The notes under the pieces were generated by a model. The model was not told the origin of the DNA, made no database searches, and saw nothing but the letters and a program-made list of their open reading frames with translations. Below, piece by piece: positions 56,094 through 64,000 of a stretch of DNA of 64,000 bases. Source of the stretch: SZUA-36 sp963727635 (GTDB taxonomy: Bacteria; Pseudomonadota; Gammaproteobacteria; Xanthomonadales; SZUA-36); contig CAVSHP010000015.1 in NCBI GenBank assembly GCA_963727635.1, forward strand, positions 124,001 to 188,000, given 5' to 3'. Position 1 is the first letter of the stretch; every line of letters begins with the position of its first letter. The translations under genes were made by a program, and so were the position numbers.

Positions 56094-57764
56094 ATGCTCA
56101 GCGACTATGAAATTGCCCGGCAGGCCGGCATCCGGCCTATCCGTGATATCGCGGCCAGGCTCGGTGTGGAAGCGCAAGATTTGATGCCACATGGCGATAC
56201 CATCGCCAAGGTCAACCTGAAGGCCCTGGCGCGGCCGAGAAAACGTCCCGGCAAAGCCCGCTTGATCCTGGTCTCGGCAACCACCCCGACATCGGCGGGC
56301 GAGGGTAAAACCACGACGTCCATTGGTCTTGCACAGGCGTTGGACAGCCTCGGTGAGTCCGTTTGCCTGGCCTTGCGTGAGCCGTCACTCGGGCCGTGTC
56401 TCGGCATCAAGGGCGGCGCCACCGGCGGCGGTTACAGCCAGATTATTCCGGCCGACCGTATCAACCTGCATTTCACCGGTGATTTCCACGCGATTACGAC
56501 GGTCAACAACCTCGTGGCCGCGGCCATCGACAACCACATTTTCCAGGGTAACGAGATGGGTCTGGACCCCCGCCAGATAGTCTGGCGGCGGGTCATGGAT
56601 ATGAACGATCGTTCACTGAGAAACATCGTTATCGGTCTCGGCGGCAGGATGCAGGGCATCCCACGTGAAGGCGGTTTTGATATCACCGCCGCGTCGGAAA
56701 TCATGGCCATACTATGTCTTGCCACCGATATGGATGACCTGCGCAGGAGACTGGACAACATCCTTGTCGGCACGACCTGGAATGGTAAACCGGTATTTTT
56801 AAAGGCCCTGAATATAACCGGCGCCATGATGGCGTTGCTCAGGGACGCGGTGCACCCGAACCTGGTGCAGACCCTTGAAGGTACACCGGCGTTTATGCAC
56901 GGCGGACCGTTTGCCAATATCGCACACGGCTGCAACAGCATATTCGCCACCCGCATGGCCATGCAATTTGCCGACTGGACGGTGACCGAAGCCGGTTTCG
57001 GTTTTGACCTGGGGGCGGAAAAGTTTTTCCATATCAAGTGCCGGCCGAACGGTCTCGACCCGGATGCGGTGGTGGTCGTGACCACCGTGCGGGCCTTGAA
57101 GCTGCACGGCGGCAAGCACAGCGACGCGCTCGATCAGCCCGATCCGGATGCGGTCCGATGTGGTCTGGAAAACCTCGACAAACACATCGAAAGCGTTTCG
57201 CATTTCAACAAGCACCCGGTTGTCGCCCTGAACCGGTTTGTACATGATACCGATGAAGAGATCCGCATCATCCGTGAGCGGGCAGAGGCCCACGGCGTGT
57301 CATTTGCCGAATCCAGGCATTTTGCCGAAGGTGGCAAAGGTGCACAGGAGCTCGCCCGCGAGGTCATCAGGTCGGTCGCACACAACAAGCCGTTTTCGCC
57401 GCTTTACGAACTCGATGACACGATTTATGAGAAGGTATACAAGGTTTGCAAGGACATGTACGGCGCCGATGATGTAGCCTTCACCAAGGATGCTGAGATA
57501 GACTTGAAGGTCATTACGAGTCTTGGTCTGGACAAGTTACCGGTATGTATCGCCAAGGCGCCGAATTCGCTTTCCGATGATCCGAACCTGCACGGCAGAC
57601 CACGCGACTTCGAAGTTACGGTGAGAAATATCCAGGTCAGCGCCGGCGCCGGCTTCCTGATTATCCTGACCGGCAAGATCATGCGTATGCCGGGCTTGCC
57701 TAAACGCCCCATCGCGGAGCAGATTGAATTGCTCCCTGATGGCACGGTGACCGGTGTGGGTTGA
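56094..57764 (+). CDS. fhs: Formate-tetrahydrofolate ligase
   Basis: 556 residues, the expected length. ATP-dependent formation of 10-formyl-THF from formate and THF. Motifs: TPTSAGEGKTTTSIGLAQAL (P-loop), LREPSLGPCLGIKGGATGGG, HFTGDFHAITTVNNLVAA, IDNHIFQGNEMGLDP, GTPAFMHGGPFANIAHGCNS, TEAGFGFDLGAEKFF and a C-terminal GAGFLIILTGKIMRMPGLP. It consumes formate, the substrate of the upstream fds operon, so the cell can send formate either to carbon dioxide plus NADH or to folate C1 units. The frame is intact. Confidence 0.95.
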   Translation: MLSDYEIARQAGIRPIRDIAARLGVEAQDLMPHGDTIAKVNLKALARPRKRPGKARLILVSATTPTSAGEGKTTTSIGLAQALDSLGESVCLALREPSLGPCLGIKGGATGGGYSQIIPADRINLHFTGDFHAITTVNNLVAAAIDNHIFQGNEMGLDPRQIVWRRVMDMNDRSLRNIVIGLGGRMQGIPREGGFDITAASEIMAILCLATDMDDLRRRLDNILVGTTWNGKPVFLKALNITGAMMALLRDAVHPNLVQTLEGTPAFMHGGPFANIAHGCNSIFATRMAMQFADWTVTEAGFGFDLGAEKFFHIKCRPNGLDPDAVVVVTTVRALKLHGGKHSDALDQPDPDAVRCGLENLDKHIESVSHFNKHPVVALNRFVHDTDEEIRIIRERAEAHGVSFAESRHFAEGGKGAQELAREVIRSVAHNKPFSPLYELDDTIYEKVYKVCKDMYGADDVAFTKDAEIDLKVITSLGLDKLPVCIAKAPNSLSDDPNLHGRPRDFEVTVRNIQVSAGAGFLIILTGKIMRMPGLPKRPIAEQIELLPDGTVTGVG

Positions 57765-57824
57765 CTATAATAAGCATGAAGGGCGGTTACAGATAATGCC
57801 AGGCCTCCGCAGAAAGGAACAAAA

Positions 57825-58481
57825 ATGAGATTGCTGCTACGACTTAATTTATTTTACGGGATCCTGGCTTTTGCGATCTGGGGCGGTTACCAACTCGTCC
57901 CCGATCTGCATCGCTATCTGCCGCTCGGCGTAGTCGATACCCTGTTTAACCAGGATTCTGACAGCGATATTGGCGGCATTGTCATTCACGCATCAAACGT
58001 GGTCGATGAGGTGGGCGGATTAATCTGGCTGGTGATGGCAATCGTCGGCGCCGTCGGCCTGATGATTCCGGTTTCATGGACCTACATGGCGGTGCGCAGC
58101 AAGGCCAAGATGGATCAGTCGTTGCTGGAAACCATCCTGGTTCTGCCGATCGCTGTGACCGGCATCGTGCTGATCGTACACAACAGCCTGGCCATGGCGT
58201 TCAGCCTCGCCGGCGTGGTGGCCGGGGTCCGTTACCGCTATGCGTTGAAGAGTACGGCGGACTCGTTGTTCATCTTCCTTGCGGTTGGTGTGGGTCTGTC
58301 CTCTGGTGTCGGTATGTTACTGGTCGCCGCCGTGATGTCCGCGATTTTCAACTACACCTTCCTGATCCTTTGGGAGTTGAACTATGGTGGCTACGAGGAT
58401 TCAAAAACCTACATGCGCCGGAGCCCACGTGAAATTGAAAGACAGAAAGCCCAGGAAAAGGATACGGGCATTTTCGAGTAG
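57825..58481 (+). CDS. DUF4956-like membrane protein
   Basis: 218 residues with five or six membrane helices: one at the N-terminus (LNLFYGILAFAIWGGY), then IWLVMAIVGAVGLMIPVSW, TILVLPIAVTGIVLIV and SLFIFLAVGVGLSSGVGML. The central SLAGVVAGVRYRYALKSTADSLFIF block fits the DUF4956 family, whose function is not established; in other bacteria it is found near VTC-type polyphosphate or CotH-like proteins, and here a CotH-like gene lies two genes away. The cytoplasmic tail is charged. GGAAC/AGGAACA precedes the ATG. Confidence 0.7.
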   Translation: MRLLLRLNLFYGILAFAIWGGYQLVPDLHRYLPLGVVDTLFNQDSDSDIGGIVIHASNVVDEVGGLIWLVMAIVGAVGLMIPVSWTYMAVRSKAKMDQSLLETILVLPIAVTGIVLIVHNSLAMAFSLAGVVAGVRYRYALKSTADSLFIFLAVGVGLSSGVGMLLVAAVMSAIFNYTFLILWELNYGGYEDSKTYMRRSPREIERQKAQEKDTGIFE

Positions 58482-58508
58482 GACTTAAAGTTAATCCAGG
58501 AATTTAAT

Positions 58509-59726
58509 ATGAAAGCATCCCTATTTGTAACTGTTTTGTTTTCAACGTTGCTGGTGGCCAGCACGGCAGATGCAAAGGCGAAAAAAATCGATGACTACCA
58601 CTGGACGGACGTGGACCGGGTCGTGGCCATTGGCGACCTGCATGGCGACTATGGGCAATATATAAAAGCCATGCAGTCAGCCGGACTGATCGACAAGTCC
58701 GGCAAATGGAGTGGCGGGCAAACCCACCTGGTCCAGACCGGGGATGTTCCGGACCGTGGTCCGGATACCAAAAAGATCATTGACCATCTCGTGAAATTGT
58801 CAAAACAGGCTAAAAAGGCCGGTGGTTACGTGCACCTTTTGATCGGCAACCACGAGGCGATGGATGTTGTAGGCGACCTGCGTTATGTCACACCGGGCGA
58901 ATTCGCGGCGTTTGCGTCAAAGAACGCGGCCCGCTTGCAGGAATTGCAGTGGCAGCGGCAGGTCGAATGGATGAAGGCCAACACTCCGGATTTTGCAGAA
59001 ATCGATCTTGAAGCCTATCGCAAGGAGTGGGAAAAACAGGTGCCACTGGGCTGGGTTGAACATCGCCAGGCATGGTCGATCAACGGTCCGTACGGCGAGT
59101 ATGTCAAGCACAACCAGGTCGCGATCCAGATCAACGACACCATATTTCTGCATGGGGGTATCAGCGCCAAGTATTGCAAACTGAGTCTGAAGTCGATGAC
59201 CGATGACGTCATCGAGACGCTGGAGCACTATGACCCGGCTATTGTATCGATTGTCAACGACCCGCTGGGGCCGCTCTGGTACCGCGGCCTGGCACTGGAG
59301 AAAGAGACGGACGTATTCAGCCAGACGCTGGACAATATCCTGAACCGCTATGGCGCCAAACGCATCGTGATTGGCCATACACCGACCGGCGGTGTGGTCT
59401 GGCCGCGCTTCGATCAACGTGTGGTCGCCAATGACACGGGCCACTCCAGCTATTATGGCGCGCATATAGGTGTGCTGGAATTGACCGCCGACGGCGCTAC
59501 GGCCATTTACGGTGACAAGAGAATCCCGCTTCCGACCGATGACAGCGGGCGGGCAGACTACCTGCGGGCCGTTATTGAAGTCGATCCGAACAACGCCCAG
59601 ATGAAAAATCGACTGGCCAGGTTGTTGGCGCCACCGACGGATCAGTCGGACGAGGTGTCAGACGGTGAAGCCGCCGAACAGCCCGAAGAAGGGGAGTCTA
59701 GTCCCGTCCCCGGCACTTGCCAGTAA
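58509..59726 (+). CDS. Exported Shewanella-like metallophosphatase
   Basis: 405 residues with a signal peptide (LFVTVLFSTLLVASTADA). PPP-family phosphoesterase motifs: VVAIGDLHGDYGQ (GDxHG), VQTGDVPDRGPDT (GDxxDRG), LLIGNHEAMDV (GNHE), VIGHTPTGGVVWPRF (GHT). The VPDRG and spacing fit the Shewanella-like protein phosphatase group. The C-terminal 40 residues are acidic and Pro/Glu-rich. 27 bases after the DUF4956 gene, same strand; its 3' end overlaps the convergent CotH-like gene by 29 bases. Confidence 0.87.
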   Translation: MKASLFVTVLFSTLLVASTADAKAKKIDDYHWTDVDRVVAIGDLHGDYGQYIKAMQSAGLIDKSGKWSGGQTHLVQTGDVPDRGPDTKKIIDHLVKLSKQAKKAGGYVHLLIGNHEAMDVVGDLRYVTPGEFAAFASKNAARLQELQWQRQVEWMKANTPDFAEIDLEAYRKEWEKQVPLGWVEHRQAWSINGPYGEYVKHNQVAIQINDTIFLHGGISAKYCKLSLKSMTDDVIETLEHYDPAIVSIVNDPLGPLWYRGLALEKETDVFSQTLDNILNRYGAKRIVIGHTPTGGVVWPRFDQRVVANDTGHSSYYGAHIGVLELTADGATAIYGDKRIPLPTDDSGRADYLRAVIEVDPNNAQMKNRLARLLAPPTDQSDEVSDGEAAEQPEEGESSPVPGTCQ

Positions 59727-60765
59727 TCTCTTTTTCCAGGCGGTTTGGGTTATCGATTATGTTGTAAAAATCTTCAATATAATCGATGGCGTCATCGCGC
59801 ATGTATTCGGTCAAGTGCGGATTGTCCCGGATCAATGCCAGGATATCCGCCTTTTTCTGCTGGAACAGGGCAACCGTTTGGGGTATTTCGTCATTGGCTG
59901 CGCAAAAACCACGGTAGAGCCGGGTGCGGATATTTCTGACCTTGAGCCCTTCCGGTGGTGCCGCATAATGTGCATTGACCAGCCCGGAAGAATCAAAATC
60001 ATACGGCACCGCGTATTTTGGAACGAGATCGTTACCGGCGCCGAGCAATCTTGAATTATGGCAACAGCTATCTTCTTTCGGGCCGTCGGTAACCGCCCAG
60101 TCGAGGTTGCCGATCATGTATTCGAACAGTGACAAGCGGGTGGTGGTGACGGGATCCAGTTCCTTGTAGGGTATCCTTGGGATCGTGAGTACCTCGACAT
60201 TGTTGCGCTTGGCCAGTTCATCGGTATCTTCAATGATGAAGCTGAATCGGACGAGTGACTGGTTATCCCTCTCGCTGTCGCGGTAGTCGATCATCAAAGG
60301 CCGCGCACGGTAACTGAAATCGGTGATCAGGTTGTAAATGCGATAAGCCAGGAATTCCTTGATGTAGTACTGCTCGTACTTGCTGTTGGTGTCGCAGTAG
60401 GTCACCAGCTTCAGGGATTTATTTCCCCTGAACATGGTGTCTTTCACCGCTTCCTTGTCAAAATTGAGCTTGATGGGCGGGAAGTCACAAACCCGCCGGC
60501 GGGTGATACCCCTCAGGGAAACCACCATGTCGATCGTATGCTCAACCCCATCGGCACCCGCATAGGAAAACTTTACCGGATAGGTGTCGTCCTTTTTCTT
60601 GTTGCGCATGATGGTTTTCCACGGTCCGGTGAGCGTGACCTTCATTTCATCGAAACTGCTGAAAATCTTGGCTGGCTTGGCGTCTTCGGCCGCGAATGAC
60701 AATTGCGTCGCCAGCAGAAAGCCAAAAAACAAAACGAATGCGGTTGCGCGTGGATTCAATTTCAT
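59698..60765 (-). CDS. Exported CotH-like kinase-fold protein
   Basis: 355 residues with a signal peptide (ATAFVLFFGFLLATQLSFA). The mature part follows the plan of CotH-type secreted kinases: SLRGITRRRVCDFPPIKL with KLNFDKEAV, KLVTYCDTNSKYEQYYIKEF, RARPLMIDYRD, then FEYMIGNLDWAVTD with CCHNSRLL (candidate catalytic Asp and metal Asn) and VPYDFDSSGLVN (DFD in the place of the metal-binding DxD/DFG). The family assignment comes from motif order and is moderately sure. It could phosphorylate a secreted protein, which the convergent phosphatase might reverse. Confidence 0.55.
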   Translation of the reverse strand: MKLNPRATAFVLFFGFLLATQLSFAAEDAKPAKIFSSFDEMKVTLTGPWKTIMRNKKKDDTYPVKFSYAGADGVEHTIDMVVSLRGITRRRVCDFPPIKLNFDKEAVKDTMFRGNKSLKLVTYCDTNSKYEQYYIKEFLAYRIYNLITDFSYRARPLMIDYRDSERDNQSLVRFSFIIEDTDELAKRNNVEVLTIPRIPYKELDPVTTTRLSLFEYMIGNLDWAVTDGPKEDSCCHNSRLLGAGNDLVPKYAVPYDFDSSGLVNAHYAAPPEGLKVRNIRTRLYRGFCAANDEIPQTVALFQQKKADILALIRDNPHLTEYMRDDAIDYIEDFYNIIDNPNRLEKEITGKCRGRD

Positions 60766-60857
60766 CGGATGTATTACCCCGTTTTCAAACCATTGTTGAT
60801 CATACTATCAGGATAGCCGAAACCTTCGACCCGTGTACTGCAACGTACACATGGCAC

Positions 60858-62141
60858 TCAGTGCAATATGCGTGTACGGATGGTGGCCGGAATTTTAGCC
60901 AGGTCTTTCATCAGCGCGGTGACGTCATCGGATTCAACATCCATGACCACGTAACCGATGTCACCTTCGGTTTGCAGGTACTGCGCGGCAATATTCACCT
61001 CGTAACCAAAAAACACCTGGTTGATGTTTTTCAGCACACCCGGTTCATTACGGTGAATGTGCATGATGCGACGTGTAAGACCGTGGTCTGGCAGTGATAC
61101 CTGTGGGAAATTGACTGCCGAGCGGGTCGTGCCGTTATCGCTGTAGCGCACCAGTTTGCTGGCGACTTCAACGGCGATGTTTTCCTGTGCCTCCAGGGTG
61201 CTGCCACCGATATGCGGGGTCAGCAAAACATTGTCCAGCCCGACCAGCGGCGATTCAAAACGGTCGGCATTTGACTTGGGTTCCATTGGAAACACATCGA
61301 TGGCGGCGCCGGCAATATGACCGGACCCGATGGCTTTGCTTAAGGCATCGATATCAACCACCGTGCCACGCGAGGCATTGATCAGGAAACTGCCTTTGCG
61401 CATGGCATTGATGACATCCGGCCGACACCAGGTTGCGGGTTTGCGCAGTATCCGGGACATGCAGGGAAACCACGTCGGCCTCCTGCAACAGGGTTTCGAG
61501 GTTGGTTTTTGCCTCGGCGTTGCCAAGCGGCAGCTTGTTTTCAACATCCTGAAAAATCACCCGCATGCCCATGCTCTCGGCGATGATGCCAAGCTGCGTG
61601 CCGATATGCCCATAACCGACGATCCCCAGTGTTTTGCCGCGTATCTCGGTTGAACCGCTGGCCGTCTTGAGCCACTCCCCGCGGTGGGCAGCGGCATTTT
61701 TCTGCGGTATGCCGCGCATCAGCATGATGATTTCCGCCAGGGCCAGTTCTGCCACGCTGCGGGTATTGGCAAACGGTGCATTGAACACGGGTATGCCAGC
61801 CAAAGCGGCGTGTTGCAGATCGACCTGGTTGGTGCCGATACAAAAACAACCGATCGCGGTCAGGCGGTCGGCTGCTTCAATGGCGGCGGCATCCAGTTGA
61901 GTGCGTGAGCGGATACCGACAAAATGCACACCCTTCAATGCCTTTTGCAGCTCCTGCGGTGTCAGCGCGCCGGCTTTCTCACGATGTTGGTATATCCGGC
62001 GCTTCGTATGAATTCGCCGCGCACGCGGGTGGATGCCTTCGAGCAACAGAAACTTGATTTTTCCTTGTCGAGCGAGTAATTTCGTTCAGAATTGCGCATG
62101 GCTCTGGTTATTGCTTCCGAAGTATATGGATTAAGCTTCAT
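60858..62141 (-). CDS. serA: D-3-phosphoglycerate dehydrogenase, E. coli type (frame-interrupted)
   Basis: About 428 codons, close to E. coli SerA along its length. Blocks: FLLLEGIHP, VGIRSRTQLDAAAI, AIGCFCIGTNQVDL, NAPFANTRSVAELALAEI, TLGIVGYGHIGTQLG, DVVSLHVPDTAQTRNL, LINASRGTVVDIDAL, GAAIDVFPMEP, LLTPHIGGSTLEAQEN and an ACT domain with NIAAQYLQT and YVVMDVE. Frames change near 62075 (an A6 run read as A5 in the start region), 62010, 61985 and 61430. Converts 3-phosphoglycerate to 3-phosphohydroxypyruvate and can reduce 2-oxoglutarate to D-2-hydroxyglutarate, which makes the divergent D-2-hydroxyglutarate dehydrogenase meaningful. Confidence 0.92.
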
Positions 62142-62182
62142 TGTCGCGTCAGACGATCCCTGATATCAACCGGAATTACGCT

Positions 62183-63593
62183 ATGCCAAGAGAGCGGAAC
62201 AAACAAGCGGCGGGATGAAACTGCTGAAGATCACACTGCCCGGGACTTGAAATCAGCACTGGAAACGCTGTTCTGGAAAGCCATGGTTGTGACTGGACGC
62301 GCTTTCGCAAACCGGATGCCGGCGGCGGTCGTATTTCCCACGGACTGTGTCCGAGGTAATAAGAACTGGTCACGTGTGCCGCTGGGCAGCAGATCCACTG
62401 GTGCCCTCCGGCGGACGTACCGGTTTTAGCGGAGGAGCGGTTGCAGATGCCGGCGAGGTCGTGGTGTCATTTGACCGGATGCGGCGGATCATCGATTTCA
62501 ACGCGGTTGACCGGACATTGACGGTTGAGCCCGGTGTCGTTACCCAGGTGATACAGGAATATGCAGCACAACAAAATCTGTACTACCCGGTCAGCTTCGC
62601 ATCGGAAGGTTCGTCCCAGATCGGTGGCAATATCGCGACCAACGCCGGTGGCATACGGGTTTTGCGCTATGGTTTGACCAGGGACCAGGTGGCCGGACTC
62701 AAGGTGATCGATGGTCATGGCGAATTGCTCGAGTGCAACGGCGGCCTGGTCAAAAATGCCAGCGGATACGATTTCAGGCACCTGTTTATAGGCAGTGAGG
62801 GCACGCTCGGCATGATCGTGGAAGCAACCCTGCGTCTGACCGATCCGCCACTGCCGTCCCGCGTGATGCTGCTGGCGGTAAACGGTCTCGACGCGATGAT
62901 ACTGGTTTTCAGACAGTTCAACGATGCTCTTGAATCTCACCGCTTTCGAGTTTCTGTCCGCAGCCGCGATGTCACACGTGCGGGCGGGGCGTAATTTGGC
63001 CCGCGCCGATGGACACCGCAACACCCTTCTACGCCTTGCTCGAGTTTGACTGCATCGATTCAGTCACAGAAGACCTGGCCTTGCAGTATTTTGAGCTCTG
63101 TCTCGAGGAGGGTTCTGTCGCTGATGGTGTGATTTCCCAGAGTGAGGCCCAGGCGGCGGACTTGTGGCGCTACCGTGAGGGAATTTCCGAGGCCATCACA
63201 GGTACACACCCTATAAAAATGATTTGTCCGTGCGTATTTCGGAGATTCCGGGCTACCTGGATGACCTGGACCAGCTCGCCAGGTCACGTTATCCGGATTT
63301 TGAAGTGCTGTGGTATGGGCATTTGGCAGACGGGAATCTGCACATGAATATTCTGAAACCGGCGGACATGTCCGTGGAGGATTTTGAAAAGGCATGCGGA
63401 CGGGTAAATCCGGAAATATTTCGAATTGACCCGCGCCCACCATGGCAGTATTTCAGCAGAGCATGGTATTGGCCTGTTAAAAAAGGCCTGGCTTCCGTAC
63501 ACCCGTTCCGCAGCGGATATCGAAAGGATGCGGGCTATCAAGGCCGCGTTCGACCCGATGAACATCATGAATCCGGGTAAATTACTGGGCTGA
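62183..63593 (+). CDS. FAD-dependent D-2-hydroxyglutarate dehydrogenase-like (many frame interruptions)
   Basis: About 470 codons of the FAD-binding type 4 (vanillyl-alcohol-oxidase) superfamily: PSGGRTGFSGGAVADAGEVV, LTVEPGVVTQVIQEYA, PVSFASEGSSQIGGNIATNA with GGIRVLRYG, GLVKNASGYDFRHLFIGSEG, TLGMIVEATLRLT; C-terminal EVLWYGHLADGNLHMNI and SISAEHGIGLLKKAWLPYTRS with FDPMNIMNPGKLLG. The N-terminal part (DLKSALETL) and two later joints change frame repeatedly (near 62213, 62270-62400, 62940, 63005, 63215, 63440). It starts 41 bases from the divergent serA start. In pseudomonads SerA and D-2-hydroxyglutarate dehydrogenase are coupled to drive serine synthesis; this pairing is the main reason for choosing that substrate over D-lactate or glycolate. 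Confidence 0.75.
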
Positions 63594-63664
63594 CGATCCG
63601 CCCCGGGTGCTTGGCCCACCGGCCTTGGCAGGCAGAGCAGGTCAGGATGCTACGTGTTCCCGGG

Positions 63665-64000
63665 CTAGAAAAATTTCCTGGCGATATTCATAACGTCACC
63701 AATATCGAAGCCGTCTCCACCGGTGAAGCTTTCAAAAAGATCACTGGCTTTATCATCGAGTAAATCGCCTGCGCTGCTTTTTTTGCTCACTGCACCCATC
63801 ACCAGGCCGGCTACCAACGGTAATGCCTGTTTGATCAGGTTGGCATCGATGCCGGTAGACTGCGATGCGTGGGCCGCGACATCGCGGCTGACTTGCTTGC
63901 TGCCGAAAAGATGACCAAGGATATTATTTCCGTCCCTGATCGTTGCCGGTGAAGACATGCTCTCCGGTTCGTCGAGATAGACCTGGTGCTTGCCGTTTTG
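63665..64000 (-). CDS. DUF937 family protein, 5' end beyond the window
   Basis: The visible 111 codons read leftward from the window edge without a start (the frame is open through 64000: QNGKHQVYLDEPESMSSPA). ILGHLFGSKQVSRDVAAHAS, GIDANLIKQALPLVAGLVMG and the C-terminal GDGFDIGDVMNIARKFF match DUF937 (YidB-like). No function is established. An ATG at 63958 is internal and less likely to be the start. Confidence 0.7.
   Translation of the reverse strand, partial: QNGKHQVYLDEPESMSSPATIRDGNNILGHLFGSKQVSRDVAAHASQSTGIDANLIKQALPLVAGLVMGAVSKKSSAGDLLDDKASDLFESFTGGDGFDIGDVMNIARKFF

Noticed and set aside
62183..63593. GlcD-type glycolate oxidase subunit
   Set aside because: No glcE or glcF follows, and the divergent serA favours a D-2-hydroxyglutarate enzyme, although the substrate is unproved.

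Overview
The window looks like about 64 kb of a free-living, probably marine or sediment, gammaproteobacterium with moderately high G+C. The support is indirect: type IV pilus minor pilins (pilV/pilW), TonB-dependent receptors with STN domains, an Fds-type NAD-linked formate dehydrogenase, an E. coli-type SerA beside a D-2-hydroxyglutarate dehydrogenase, and proteobacterial LysR, TRAP and DcuC families. No phage, insertion sequence, CRISPR array or rRNA was seen.

Layout. (1) 1-838: end of a minor pilin operon and tRNA-Thr(CGT). (2) 1270-8256: a cassette next to the tRNA encoding a TssB-TssC-like (contractile sheath) fusion with an acidic repeat tail, a repeat-bearing protein with a PI4K/HipA-like kinase core, and two lysine-rich helical proteins of unknown family; no other T6SS gene is present. 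(3) 8644-20287: a poly-gamma-glutamate-type locus with pgsB, pgsC and pgsW, two exported gamma-glutamyltransferases, two exported AstE/aspartoacylase-like zinc hydrolases, an exported glutamate-racemase-like enzyme, a TRAP large permease, a DUF6305-like protein and a 49-residue membrane peptide. (4) 20892-37285: two paralogous LysR regulators, a DcuC carrier, an esterase, D-amino-acid dehydrogenase, two tandem TonB receptors, an N-acyl-D-amino-acid deacylase lipoprotein and a third gamma-glutamyltransferase. (5) 37494-44906: an exported PEP-synthase-like dikinase, two serine beta-lactamase-fold proteins and a glutamate/dicarboxylate symporter fused to a solute-binding domain. (6) 44924-57764: formate dehydrogenase (fdsGBA, fdhD, fdsD), Mo-cofactor genes (mobA, moaB, moeA), a homocysteine methyltransferase, a phosphoglycerate dehydrogenase and formate-THF ligase. 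(7) 57825-64000: a DUF4956 protein, a Shewanella-like phosphatase convergent with a CotH-like secreted kinase, serA divergent from D-2-hydroxyglutarate dehydrogenase, and a DUF937 protein.

How it may work together. Regions 3-5 read as one theme: making and/or dismantling a gamma-linked (D-)glutamate polymer outside the cytoplasmic membrane, receptor uptake of fragments, hydrolysis and transpeptidation by exported enzymes, racemisation or oxidation of D-amino acids, and uptake of released glutamate or dicarboxylates. This is inference from gene content. Region 6 links formate, folate one-carbon units and serine.

Caution. More than thirty single-base frame interruptions fall in about twenty otherwise complete, motif-conserving genes. 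Several can be traced to homopolymer length or to a single base relative to an intact paralogue in the same window. I treat these as probable sequence errors rather than gene decay, and give coordinates of the whole interrupted gene.
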